NCBI GenBank assembly: GCA_020346245.1
Contig: CP070778.1
Coordinates: 1,728,957 to 1,773,455 of the forward strand
DNA length: 44,499 bases
Reading direction: 5' to 3'
Origin: Flavobacteriaceae bacterium
GTDB lineage: Bacteria; Bacteroidota; Bacteroidia; Flavobacteriales; Flavobacteriaceae
The notes beneath the pieces were generated by a model, which was not told the origin of the DNA, made no database searches, and saw nothing but the letters and a program-made list of their open reading frames with translations. Positions 18,296-26,170 of this stretch are shown piece after piece. The translations under genes were made by a program, and so were the position numbers. Each line of letters opens with the position of its first letter. The first letter of the stretch is position 1.

Positions 18296-19195
18296 ATGAA
18301 GACGGCTGTTGGATCGGCAGACAATACAAAAAGTTTATTGACTTTTGCTGATTTTAAGGAGATTACCAAATCAAGACTCGCATTAAGCGTTGTCTTTTCA
18401 TCATTAGCCGGTTACTTATTGGGTGCCTACGAAGTAAATCCATTATCACTTCTACTATTGGCTTTTGGGGGTTACTGTATGGTAGGTGCTTCAAATGCTT
18501 TTAATCAGGTTATTGAAAAAGACCTCGATGCTTTGATGAATAGAACCCGTAACAGGCCTATTCCGGCAGGCAGGATGTCCAGTAACAAGGCCATGACCCT
18601 GGCTATTTTGATGACAATTTTAGGCGTGGTTAGCCTATATATACTTAATCCTAAAACGGCCATGTTTGGCGCCATATCAATATTTATTTACACTAGTGTT
18701 TATACTCCTTTAAAAACAAAAACGCCTTTGTCGGTTTTTGTAGGTGCAATTCCGGGAGCCATACCTTTTATGCTGGGTTGGGTTGCTGCTACAAATAATT
18801 TCGGAATTGAGCCGGGAACTCTTTTCATGATACAATTTTTCTGGCAGTTTCCTCACTTTTGGGCTTTAGCATGGATGCTGGATGAAGATTATCAAAAAGG
18901 AGGTTTCAAAATGTTACCCACCGGTAAAAAGGATAAGGGTACCGCAATTCAGATAATAATGTATACCATCTGGATGATAATCATCTCCGTAATACCAGCT
19001 TTTGGAATAACAGGAAGACTTCATTTGTCTATTCCGGCTGCTGTAATAATCCTAATTTTAGGACTAGTAATGTTGGTTTATGGCTTTATATTATTTGAAA
19101 AAAGAGATAATAAATCGGCCAGGAAGCTTATGTTAATCAGCGTAAGCTATATAACACTTATGCAATTGGTTTATGTTATCGATAAATTTTTATAA
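18296..19195 (+). CDS. ctaB: Protoheme IX farnesyltransferase (heme O synthase)
   Basis: CtaB/CyoE transfers a farnesyl group to heme B to make heme O, which aa3- and bo3-type oxidases need. The 299-residue inner-membrane prenyltransferase has several hydrophobic helices. Its prenyl-diphosphate motif is NAFNQVIEKDLDALMNRTRN (about 67-86), with the Asp76 and Arg83 regions conserved. A second conserved loop, FPHFWALAWMLDEDYQKGG, lies near 185-203. It is the first gene of the oxidase cluster, and the next gene starts 5 nt after its stop. It has its own promoter and a stem-loop leader. Confidence 0.95.
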   Translation: MKTAVGSADNTKSLLTFADFKEITKSRLALSVVFSSLAGYLLGAYEVNPLSLLLLAFGGYCMVGASNAFNQVIEKDLDALMNRTRNRPIPAGRMSSNKAMTLAILMTILGVVSLYILNPKTAMFGAISIFIYTSVYTPLKTKTPLSVFVGAIPGAIPFMLGWVAATNNFGIEPGTLFMIQFFWQFPHFWALAWMLDEDYQKGGFKMLPTGKKDKGTAIQIIMYTIWMIIISVIPAFGITGRLHLSIPAAVIILILGLVMLVYGFILFEKRDNKSARKLMLISVSYITLMQLVYVIDKFL

Positions 19196-19200
19196 TAAGT

Positions 19201-19782
19201 ATGGATCTTACACAAGGCACAAATAAAGAAAAGAAAGCCAGGGCAAAGAAAATGATGTTGTGGTTCGGTATTGCAAGTCTGCTCATGGGTTTTGCAGGAT
19301 GGACAAGTGCCTATATAGTAAGTAGTTCCCGTGCAGATTGGCTTAAAGACTTTGAACTTCCGTCGGCATTTTTATATAGCACTGTAATTATTATTCTTAG
19401 TAGTGGCACTTACATCCTTGCAAAAAAAGCAATTAAGTCAGATAACTCCAGCCTTGGTACCAAATGGCTGTTTTTAACTCTGCTACTTGGTATTGTGTTT
19501 ATAATTATTCAGTTCTCCGGATTTTCACAGCTCATTGAGCAGGGGTACTATTTTACCGGGCCTACCAGCAATATTACTATGTCTTACATTTTTTTAATTG
19601 CAGCAGTACACATTGTACATGTTATTGCGGGGCTGATTTCTCTTTTGGTGGTATTGTACAATAACATTAGGGATAAATACTCTGCTAACAATATGCTGGG
19701 AGTTGAACTGGGGATTACTTTTTGGCATTTTTTAGATCTTTTATGGGTCTATCTTATATTGTTTTTTTATTTCTTTGGTTAA
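19201..19782 (+). CDS. Cytochrome c oxidase subunit III, short form
   Basis: The 193-residue protein has five hydrophobic helices and the subunit III motifs AAVHIVHVIAGLISLLVVLY and FWHFLDLLWVYLILFFYFFG, the latter at the very C-terminus. Subunit III stabilises the proton-pumping core in the inner membrane. Short five-helix versions like this one are typical of flavobacteria and are paired with a longer subunit III gene. It follows ctaB by only 5 nt and shares its transcript. No subunit I or II gene is in the window, so the core is encoded elsewhere. Confidence 0.92.
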   Translation: MDLTQGTNKEKKARAKKMMLWFGIASLLMGFAGWTSAYIVSSSRADWLKDFELPSAFLYSTVIIILSSGTYILAKKAIKSDNSSLGTKWLFLTLLLGIVFIIIQFSGFSQLIEQGYYFTGPTSNITMSYIFLIAAVHIVHVIAGLISLLVVLYNNIRDKYSANNMLGVELGITFWHFLDLLWVYLILFFYFFG

Positions 19783-19842
19783 TAATTGAATATAAAATTT
19801 CATTTGAACCCTAATTCGGCTTTTCTATAGTTGAAAAAAATG

Positions 19843-19850
19843 TAAATTTG
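19843..19850 (+). promoter_or_regulatory. Possible -7 box for the long subunit III gene
   Basis: TAAATTTG matches TAnnTTTG exactly and lies 31 nt before the ATG at 19882. I do not see a good TTG at the expected upstream distance, so this is tentative. Confidence 0.35.
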
Positions 19851-19881
19851 CCATTATTCTTATAACACGATAAATTTGTTT

Positions 19882-20856
19882 ATGGATTCTACGGTAGCAA
19901 CAAGTACAGAAGAAAGCGTTTGGGGAGGTGGAAACCGACCTTTAGGAGCAAGTTATGGAAAGCTAATGATGTGGTTTTTTATAGTTTCAGATGCTTTGAC
20001 GTTTTCGGGATTTTTAGCCTCTTATGGTTTTTCCAGATTTAAATTTATCGAAACATGGCCAATAGCCGATGAGGTGTTTACACACGTTCCATTTTTTCAT
20101 GGAAATTTTCCAATGTACTACGTTGCTTTTATGACATTTATCTTAATAATGTCATCTGTTACCATGGTACTTGCGGTTGATGCCGGCCACAAGATGATGA
20201 AGAATAAGACCATTCTTTATATGTTCCTTACAATTATCGGGGGAGCTATATTTGTGGGTTCTCAGGCGTGGGAATGGGCTACATTCATAAAGGGGGATTA
20301 TGGTGCTTTGGAGACAAGAGGTGGAAGAATTTTGCAATTTGTAAAAGCGGATACCGGTGAAAGGGCTGCGTTATCTGATTTTTCCAAAACATTGCCTTCG
20401 GAACGTGTTGATCATGAAAGCAAAAATGGTGTATGGTTTTACAAGGGTGAAGCACTTCCCTCATATACCGTTAATGAGGTCACAGAAGGACTAAAATCAA
20501 ATCCTAATATTCTGATCAGAACGGAAACCATCAATTCTGAAGGAGAAAAAACCCTCTTAACCAGAGAAGAATCATTAAATAAAATCAAAGATGCCAAATT
20601 AGTAGTTGAAGGCGCAAACTTGATAAGGAATGAGTATGGAAGTCGACTTTTTGCCGATTTCTTTTTCTTTATTACCGGTTTTCACGGATTCCACGTATTT
20701 TCTGGTGTAATTATCAATATTATAATTTTCTTTAATGTTATTCTGGGCACCTATGAGAGGAGGGGTCATTATGAAATGGTGGAAAAGGTTGGACTCTATT
20801 GGCATTTTGTTGATTTAGTCTGGGTATTTGTTTTCACGTTTTTCTATTTGGTTTAA
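19882..20856 (+). CDS. Cytochrome c oxidase subunit III, long form with internal insertion
   Basis: The 324-residue product shows subunit III helices at both ends. The N-terminal part is KLMMWFFIVSDALTFSGFLA and the C-terminal part includes FFITGFHGFHVFSGVI and LYWHFVDLVWVFVFTFFYLV. Between helix four (ending near SQAWEWATFI, residue 136) and helix five (near 258) lies a hydrophilic segment of about 110 residues (142-252). Ordinary subunit III proteins lack it. The segment is charged and has no cysteines or obvious metal motif. I chose the ATG at 19882; a TTG two codons earlier is less likely. The downstream subunit IV gene begins 56 bp after the stop. Confidence 0.92.
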   Translation: MDSTVATSTEESVWGGGNRPLGASYGKLMMWFFIVSDALTFSGFLASYGFSRFKFIETWPIADEVFTHVPFFHGNFPMYYVAFMTFILIMSSVTMVLAVDAGHKMMKNKTILYMFLTIIGGAIFVGSQAWEWATFIKGDYGALETRGGRILQFVKADTGERAALSDFSKTLPSERVDHESKNGVWFYKGEALPSYTVNEVTEGLKSNPNILIRTETINSEGEKTLLTREESLNKIKDAKLVVEGANLIRNEYGSRLFADFFFFITGFHGFHVFSGVIINIIIFFNVILGTYERRGHYEMVEKVGLYWHFVDLVWVFVFTFFYLV

Positions 20857-20912
20857 GAGAAGGACACAAAGCGTTAATAAAAGAATATCAAAATAAAAAA
20901 CACAATTTAAAA

Positions 20913-21296
20913 ATGGCACACGCGCACAAGCTGGAGATTTTTAGAGGACTCATAAAATTTAAATCCAACACCCAAAAGATATGGGGTGTATTGGTTTTCC
21001 TGACAATTGTTACCGCTGTAGAAGTGGCGCTGGGGATAACAAAACCTCATGTTCTAACTGTGAATACCTTTTTGGGTATGAAACTGCTCAATTGGATTTT
21101 CATAATCCTTACCCTGGTTAAGGCGTACTACATAGCCTGGGATTTTATGCATTTACGCGATGAGAAAAAGTCCTTGCGAAGAGCCATTGTATGGACGCCA
21201 ATTTTTTTGGTGGCCTATCTTATTTTCATACTCTTGTTCGAAGCAGATTACATTTATAATGTCTTTAAAGATGGCTACGTAACCTGGAATTTCTAA
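20913..21296 (+). CDS. Cytochrome c oxidase subunit IV-like protein
   Basis: A 127-residue inner-membrane protein with three hydrophobic helices (IWGVLVFLTIVTAVEVALGI, LLNWIFIILTLVKAYYIAW, IVWTPIFLVAYLIFILLF). The loop DFMHLRDEKKSLRR between helices two and three is typical of bacterial COX4/prokaryotic subunit IV proteins, which support assembly of the CuA/CuB core. The N-terminus MAHAHKLEIF contains two histidines, common in this family. It follows the long subunit III gene and is closed by the terminator at 21317. Confidence 0.9.
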   Translation: MAHAHKLEIFRGLIKFKSNTQKIWGVLVFLTIVTAVEVALGITKPHVLTVNTFLGMKLLNWIFIILTLVKAYYIAWDFMHLRDEKKSLRRAIVWTPIFLVAYLIFILLFEADYIYNVFKDGYVTWNF

Positions 21297-21316
21297 CAAG
21301 GAATTTAACAACACAT

Positions 21317-21349
21317 AAAGACGGTATAACAGCCGTCTTTTTTATTTTT
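21317..21349 (+). terminator. Intrinsic terminator after the oxidase subunits
   Basis: AAAGACGG (21317-21324) pairs with CCGTCTTT (21333-21340) across an 8-nt loop. The T-rich tail runs to 21349 with one A at 21344. Its tail overlaps a TAnnTTTG box. Confidence 0.8.
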
Positions 21350-21350
21350 G
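21343..21350 (+). promoter_or_regulatory. Possible -7 box for the Sco-like operon
   Basis: TATTTTTG matches TAnnTTTG and lies 20 nt before the ATG at 21371, inside the terminator tail. No clear -33 TTG is visible, so confidence is moderate to low. Confidence 0.4.
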
Positions 21351-21370
21351 CAATGTCTAAATAATGTCAA

Positions 21371-22003
21371 ATGAAAAAGACATTCGTCCTGGTGGTACTT
21401 TTTATTCTGCCATTGGTTGCCTACTTGTTTTTTGCTTCAGGAGTTAACAATTTTGGAAAACTTCCTGTACTGACTGAGAAAGTCCTGAATGCTCCTGAAA
21501 ATGCAGATAATATAACATTCGAGAATAAGATTACAATTTTGGGCTTTTTAGGAAATAATATTGAACTTAAAAAAGGCAATGCATTTAATCTGAATCAGAA
21601 AATATATAAACCGTTCTATGAGTTTAATGATTTTCAAATTGTAATGATTATGCCTTTAGGAACTGAGGAAAAGGTTGAGGAATTAAAAGCAGAACTTGGC
21701 AATTTAGTTGATATAAAGAATTGGAATTTTATATTTACGGAAGATGACAAAATCAGATCAGTTTTCAACTCACTAAAGACCAACCTTAATCTTGACGAAA
21801 ATTTAGGCACGCACTATGTTTTCATTATTGACAAGGATAAAAACCTAAGGGGAAGAACAAACGATGAGGAGGAGGCTACCAAGTATGGCTTTAATGCCAC
21901 CTCCGTTGCCGAACTCAATAATAAAATGGAGGATGATGTAAAAATTATTTTAGCAGAGTACCGTTTGGCACTCAAGAAAAACAATGCAGATAGAACCAAT
22001 TAA
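21371..22003 (+). CDS. Membrane-anchored Sco/thioredoxin-like protein lacking cysteines
   Basis: The 210-residue product has one N-terminal membrane anchor or signal (FVLVVLFILPLVAYLFFASG), and the rest would be periplasmic. Its layout follows that of the Sco protein encoded next. A core strand ITILGFLGN sits where Sco has VYIVEFFF. A later stretch, VFIIDKDKNLRGRTND, matches FALVDKNGYLRSRTDD in Sco. It contains no cysteine at all, so the copper- or thiol-active CxxxC site is missing. It may be a structural partner in copper-site assembly, but the function is inferred only from context. Its stop overlaps the Sco start (TAATG), indicating translational coupling. Confidence 0.8.
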   Translation: MKKTFVLVVLFILPLVAYLFFASGVNNFGKLPVLTEKVLNAPENADNITFENKITILGFLGNNIELKKGNAFNLNQKIYKPFYEFNDFQIVMIMPLGTEEKVEELKAELGNLVDIKNWNFIFTEDDKIRSVFNSLKTNLNLDENLGTHYVFIIDKDKNLRGRTNDEEEATKYGFNATSVAELNNKMEDDVKIILAEYRLALKKNNADRTN

Positions 22004-22728
22004 TGAGACATAAATACACCTACGTTTGGGTATCCCTTGTAATCCTTGTTTTTGGAATTATTTTTATCCCAAAAATTATTGATCGGATAAAAACCGGTAC
22101 GATTATACAACATGATCGTATGAATCAAACTGAAGCTGAAGAACCACTAAATTTTATCTATTTGAATAATGAGAAAAGAAAGGTCCCGTCTTTTCAATTT
22201 CTCAATCAGGATAGTCTCTTAATCTCTGAAAAGGATTATGAAGGAAAGGTTTATATAGTAGAGTTCTTTTTCACTACCTGTCCCACAATTTGTCCGGTTA
22301 TGAATTCCAATTTGGTTGAAATTCAGGAAGAGTTCAGGGACTTTGATAATTTTGGCGTGGCCTCTTTTACCATTAATCCGGAATACGATAGACCGGGGGT
22401 GTTGAAACAATACGCCGAAAAATATGGTATAAATGATTTGGATTGGCACTTAATGACTGGTGATCGTCAGGCAATCTTTGACCTGGCGAATATTGGGTTT
22501 AATATTTTTGCGTCGGAAAATCCAGGAGTACCCGGAGGATTTGAGCATTCCGGCTTATTTGCACTAGTTGACAAAAATGGATATCTGCGCTCACGAACTG
22601 ATGATTTTGGGAACCCAATTATTTACTACAGAGGTACCATAAGTGAATCTCAGGGAGAAAATGACGAAGGCGAAAAACAAGAGATCGGTATTTTAAAGGA
22701 GGACATAAAAAAACTTTTAAATGAATAA
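22003..22728 (+). CDS. Sco family copper chaperone / thiol reductase
   Basis: Sco proteins deliver copper to, or reduce the thiols of, the CuA site of cytochrome oxidase subunit II on the outer face of the inner membrane. The 241-residue product has an N-terminal anchor (VWVSLVILVFGIIFIP). Its redox-metal motif is TTCPTICPVM (Cys93 and Cys97), and the distal ligand His182 lies in GGFEHSGLFALVD. The thioredoxin-like fold is intact. It overlaps the upstream cysteine-less paralogue by one base and the downstream DUF420 gene by 8 nt, so the three are tightly coupled. Confidence 0.94.
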   Translation: MRHKYTYVWVSLVILVFGIIFIPKIIDRIKTGTIIQHDRMNQTEAEEPLNFIYLNNEKRKVPSFQFLNQDSLLISEKDYEGKVYIVEFFFTTCPTICPVMNSNLVEIQEEFRDFDNFGVASFTINPEYDRPGVLKQYAEKYGINDLDWHLMTGDRQAIFDLANIGFNIFASENPGVPGGFEHSGLFALVDKNGYLRSRTDDFGNPIIYYRGTISESQGENDEGEKQEIGILKEDIKKLLNE

Positions 22729-23260
22729 ACAGCGAATAAACGCAGAAGAAAGGAAATTTAATAAGATAATTACTATCATATCAGTTTTGGTTCCTTTGGT
22801 GGTTGTTGTTTTATTTGGGGTAAAAATCCCTAATTCTGAGCCTTTAGGATTTCTTCCTCCTATTTATGCATCTATTAATGGACTTACTGCACTCCTGCTA
22901 ATTTATGCGGTTTGGGCTATTAAGAATAATAAAAGAGTTTTGCATCAGAATATTATGAGTGCTTGCATTGTTTTGTCTTTGCTGTTTTTGCTAATGTATA
23001 TTGCATATCATATGACTGCAGATTCCACTTCTTATGGAGGTGAAGGTGCAATTAGGTATGTATATTACTTTATACTTTTTTCACATATTATGTTGTCCAT
23101 TGTTATTATACCACTTGTACTTAAGACTTATGCAAGGGCATATTTAAAAGATTTTAAACGCCACCGTAAACTTGCGAGAATTACATTTCCCATATGGTTA
23201 TATGTGGCGGTTACAGGAGTCATTGTTTATTTAATGATTTCACCATATTATGAATATTAA
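22721..23260 (+). CDS. DUF420 family membrane protein
   Basis: The 179-residue product has about five hydrophobic helices. Conserved histidines and tyrosines (YIAYHMTADST, YYFILFSHIMLSIV, RHRKLARITFPIWLYV) match the DUF420/CtaM-like family. Members of that family are linked to assembly of heme-copper oxidases, and CtaM of Gram-positive bacteria is needed for oxidase maturation. Position in the oxidase cluster supports an assembly role. Its start lies 8 nt inside the Sco gene. Confidence is high for the family and moderate for the precise function. Confidence 0.88.
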   Translation: MNKQRINAEERKFNKIITIISVLVPLVVVVLFGVKIPNSEPLGFLPPIYASINGLTALLLIYAVWAIKNNKRVLHQNIMSACIVLSLLFLLMYIAYHMTADSTSYGGEGAIRYVYYFILFSHIMLSIVIIPLVLKTYARAYLKDFKRHRKLARITFPIWLYVAVTGVIVYLMISPYYEY

Positions 23261-23300
23261 AAGATTGAACTTAATAATATCTTAATTACGTTATACTAGA

Positions 23301-23513
23301 TTGAAAATTAGAGACTCTATACTGGTAATTTTATTCGTTTTACTACCAAGGTTATTAGCAGCTCAGTGCGCAATGTGCAGGGCAGTTCTGGAAAGTCAGG
23401 ACGATAATTCCATGGCTGAAGGTATTAATAATGGGATTGTTTATTTGATGGCGCTACCTTATATATTGCTGGGCGTTCTTTTTTACTTTGTTTATAGAAA
23501 AATGAGGTCATAA
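23301..23513 (+). CDS. Small CxxC membrane protein in the oxidase cluster
   Basis: The 70-residue product begins with a TTG codon. It has a signal-like segment (ILVILFVLLPRLLAAQ), then CAMC (Cys23 and Cys26) near the predicted mature N-terminus. One further helix (GIVYLMALPYILLGVLFYFV) follows, with a short basic tail. The CxxC would face the periplasm. The gene ends the Sco-DUF420 run, which suggests a copper, heme or thiol role in oxidase assembly, but I know of no assigned function. It is short, yet its signal peptide, motif and position make it credible. Confidence 0.78.
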   Translation: MKIRDSILVILFVLLPRLLAAQCAMCRAVLESQDDNSMAEGINNGIVYLMALPYILLGVLFYFVYRKMRS

Positions 23514-23591
23514 AAACAGGCTCAACTTTAACAATTTTTTACCGTTCCTACTGTAACAATTACCCAATCCGGAAGTCTTATTTATTAGAGG

Positions 23592-23611
23592 TTTAAACAT
23601 CAATCCTTAAT
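23592..23611 (+). repeat. Leader repeat, copy 1 (before first permease gene)
   Basis: A 20-nt sequence TTTAAACATCAATCCTTAAT ends 11 nt before the ATG of the first ABC permease gene. A copy with 19 of 20 identical bases precedes the first adaptor gene. The role is unknown; a shared 5' leader or translation element is possible. Confidence 0.6.
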
Positions 23612-23622
23612 CAACCAACTCC

Positions 23623-24867
23623 ATGTTCGATCTCGAAAGATGGCAGGAAATATTTGACACGATCCGTAAAAACAAATTACGGACTTTCCTTACAGGTCTA
23701 TCTGTGGCCTCCGGTATTTTTATTCTGGTAATTTTATTAGGTTTTGGTCAGGGAATGCAGAATGGCGTTGCGCACGAATTTGAAGAAGATGCTGCTACCA
23801 GTGTGTGGGTTTGGCCGGGAGTTACCTCCAAAGAATTTAAAGGGCTTAACCCAGGGAGAAGTATACAGCTGAAAAATGAAAATTATGAATCTTCACTTGC
23901 ATTGTTCGGGGATAAAATTGAATATAAATCCCCCAGGATATTTGTCCGAAATGTCTCTGTAAATTATGGAAAAGAGGCCTTGGTTTACGGGATTCAAGGC
24001 GTTTCTTATGATTTTCAGTTTATTGAAAATGCAAAAATGTCCGAAGGGAGATTTTTAAATTATCAGGATGAAGTAACTACTGCTAAAGTTGCAATAATTG
24101 GAAATAAAATTAAACGAGATGTATTTAAGGAACTTAAAACTCCCCTGGGAGAGTATATAAATATATCGGGAGTATTATTTAAAATTGTTGGAGTCTATTC
24201 AGAGAGAGAAGACCGGGAAGAAGAACGGATATATATTCCTGTAACTTCGGCACAACAGGTATTTAATGGGGGTGATAGAATTAATAATATGAGCTATACA
24301 TTGCCAATGGAGGAAAATTTTGACCTCGCTGTTATTAAGGCTACAGCTTTTAAGGAAAAATTGCAGGCTCACTTACAGCAGGTTCATACTGTGGCACCTG
24401 AAGATACTGGAGCAATACAGGTTTGGAGTGCATTGGAAGAAGCGAAACGCTATTATAGTCTAATAGGGAATATTAAATTCTTTTTCTGGTTTGTAGGTAT
24501 CTGTACAATCATTGCCGGGGTAGTTAGTGTAAGCAACATAATGCTAATTGTTGTGAAGGAGAGGACCAGAGAAATAGGCATCCGAAAAGCCTTGGGAGCT
24601 AAACCCTGGTCCATTGTGGGAATGATTTTACAAGAATCTATTTTTGTAACGGCCATTTCCGGATTCACCGGACTAATTTTTAGTATGGGTCTTTTGGAAA
24701 TTGTAGGACCATATATAGAAGTGGATTATGTTCTTAACCCCTCTGTTAATTTTAATGTCGCCCTTTCCACGGTTTTGGTACTCATATTGGCCGGAACGAT
24801 TGCCGGGTTTTTTCCAGCGTGGAGAGCGGCAAGTATTCATACTATTGAAGCCTTACGAGACGAATAA
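23623..24867 (+). CDS. MacB-type ABC transporter permease, cassette A subunit 1
   Basis: The 414-residue inner-membrane permease has the MacB layout. An N-terminal helix (TFLTGLSVASGIFILVILLGFG) is followed by a large periplasmic domain (about 45-280) with GRFLN and IAIIGNKIKRDVF-like motifs. Three C-terminal helices include SNIMLIVVKERTREIGIRKALGA, given here as the two parts SNIMLIVVKERT and EIGIRKALGA. It has no fused ATPase, unlike classic MacB. It pairs with the next gene as a heterodimer, presumably energised by the ATPase at 27380. It is the closer paralogue of the permease at 28074 (both read NKLRTFL near the start). The next permease gene begins 12 bp downstream. Confidence 0.92.
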   Translation: MFDLERWQEIFDTIRKNKLRTFLTGLSVASGIFILVILLGFGQGMQNGVAHEFEEDAATSVWVWPGVTSKEFKGLNPGRSIQLKNENYESSLALFGDKIEYKSPRIFVRNVSVNYGKEALVYGIQGVSYDFQFIENAKMSEGRFLNYQDEVTTAKVAIIGNKIKRDVFKELKTPLGEYINISGVLFKIVGVYSEREDREEERIYIPVTSAQQVFNGGDRINNMSYTLPMEENFDLAVIKATAFKEKLQAHLQQVHTVAPEDTGAIQVWSALEEAKRYYSLIGNIKFFFWFVGICTIIAGVVSVSNIMLIVVKERTREIGIRKALGAKPWSIVGMILQESIFVTAISGFTGLIFSMGLLEIVGPYIEVDYVLNPSVNFNVALSTVLVLILAGTIAGFFPAWRAASIHTIEALRDE

Positions 24868-24879
24868 GATATTGGAGCT

Positions 24880-26139
24880 ATGTTTAAAAGAGATCGATGG
24901 CAAGAAATATTAGAAGTACTTACCACTAACTGGTTCCGGACAATACTCACTGCTTTTGGTGTTTTTTGGGGGATACTAATTTTGATAATTTTATTATCTG
25001 CGGGAAAGGGCCTGGAGAATGGCATAAAAGCAGATTTTGGAGATATTGCTACAAATACCATGTTCATGTGGACACGGAGTACTACAAAAGCGCATATGGG
25101 CTTACCCATTGGAAGAAGTTTTCGATTTAAGGTAGATGATGTAAAGAGTATAAGTGAAAATATACCCAATTTGCGGTTTATATCACCCAGAAATCGATTA
25201 GGAGGATTTGGGAATGACAACAATGTAGTTAGAGGATTAAATACGGGGGCATATAACATTTATGGGGACTATCCTGAGATAATTAACCAGGATCCTATGA
25301 CGATTACGGAAGGGCGTTTTTTAAACCAGAATGATATTAAGGAAAAACGTAAAATAGCAGTTATAGGAGCGGGAGTTAGAAATGAATTATATGATAAGGA
25401 TGAGGAAGTAATGGGCAGTTACATTAAGATTCAGGGTGTAAATTTTATGGTAGTGGGTACCTATAAGAAGAAAAGTAATGATGGGGATGGCGAAGAGGCT
25501 CAAAAAGAAATTTTTGTACCCTTTACTTCTTTTTCACAAGCATTTAATATGGGTAATAATGTAGGTTGGATGGCTATAACAGCTCATGATGGAACCTCTA
25601 TCTCCAGTCTAAAAGAAGATATTATTAATTTAATGAAAACCAGGCATAAAATTCATCCTGAGGATACAAGGGCGGTCGGTTATTTCGATCTTTATGAACA
25701 GTATAACAGAGTTGAAAGCTTGTTCGGAGCAATGAGTTTTATCGCCTATTTTGTGGGGATTTTAGTCTTGTTATCCGGTATAATCGGGGTGAGCAATATT
25801 ATGCTAATTGTCGTTAAGGAAAGGACTAAGGAAATTGGAATACGGAGGGCATTGGGAGAGAATCCCTGGTCTATTAAAAAGCAGATTCTTATGGAGTCAG
25901 TTTTTCTGACTATAGTCTCTGGTATGGCGGGGATCATTATTGGGGCTTTATTTATTTATGGAGTTAATGCCCTCTTAGATGCTAATGGCCCGGTAGATAT
26001 GTTTCTGAATCCCAGTGTTAGCCTGGCTGTAGTTTCAATTGCGCTGTTAATCCTTGTATTATCTGGTTTAATGGCAGGCTTTATACCGGCTCAAAGTGCA
26101 ATAAAGGTAAAGCCCATAGATGCCTTAAGAACCGAATAA
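24880..26139 (+). CDS. MacB-type ABC transporter permease, cassette A subunit 2
   Basis: The 419-residue partner permease has the same topology. An N-terminal helix (TILTAFGVFWGILILIILLS) is followed by a periplasmic MacB-like domain with EGRFLNQNDIKEKRKIAVIG and a three-helix C-terminus with the coupling motif EIGIRRALGENPWSI. It is most similar to the second permease of cassette B at 29299. Both share FGVFWGI or IGVLWGI near the start, the motif YFPEI or DYPEI, and HPEDTRA or HPEDERA. It likely forms the second half of a heterodimeric exporter with the preceding gene. Confidence 0.92.
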   Translation: MFKRDRWQEILEVLTTNWFRTILTAFGVFWGILILIILLSAGKGLENGIKADFGDIATNTMFMWTRSTTKAHMGLPIGRSFRFKVDDVKSISENIPNLRFISPRNRLGGFGNDNNVVRGLNTGAYNIYGDYPEIINQDPMTITEGRFLNQNDIKEKRKIAVIGAGVRNELYDKDEEVMGSYIKIQGVNFMVVGTYKKKSNDGDGEEAQKEIFVPFTSFSQAFNMGNNVGWMAITAHDGTSISSLKEDIINLMKTRHKIHPEDTRAVGYFDLYEQYNRVESLFGAMSFIAYFVGILVLLSGIIGVSNIMLIVVKERTKEIGIRRALGENPWSIKKQILMESVFLTIVSGMAGIIIGALFIYGVNALLDANGPVDMFLNPSVSLAVVSIALLILVLSGLMAGFIPAQSAIKVKPIDALRTE

Positions 26140-26141
26140 AT

Positions 26142-26161
26142 TTTAAACATCAATCATTAAT
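26142..26161 (+). repeat. Leader repeat, copy 2 (before first adaptor gene)
   Basis: TTTAAACATCAATCATTAAT ends 9 nt before the adaptor ATG at 26171. It matches the copy at 23592-23611 in 19 of 20 positions. Confidence 0.6.
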
Positions 26162-26170
26162 ACTATAAAA

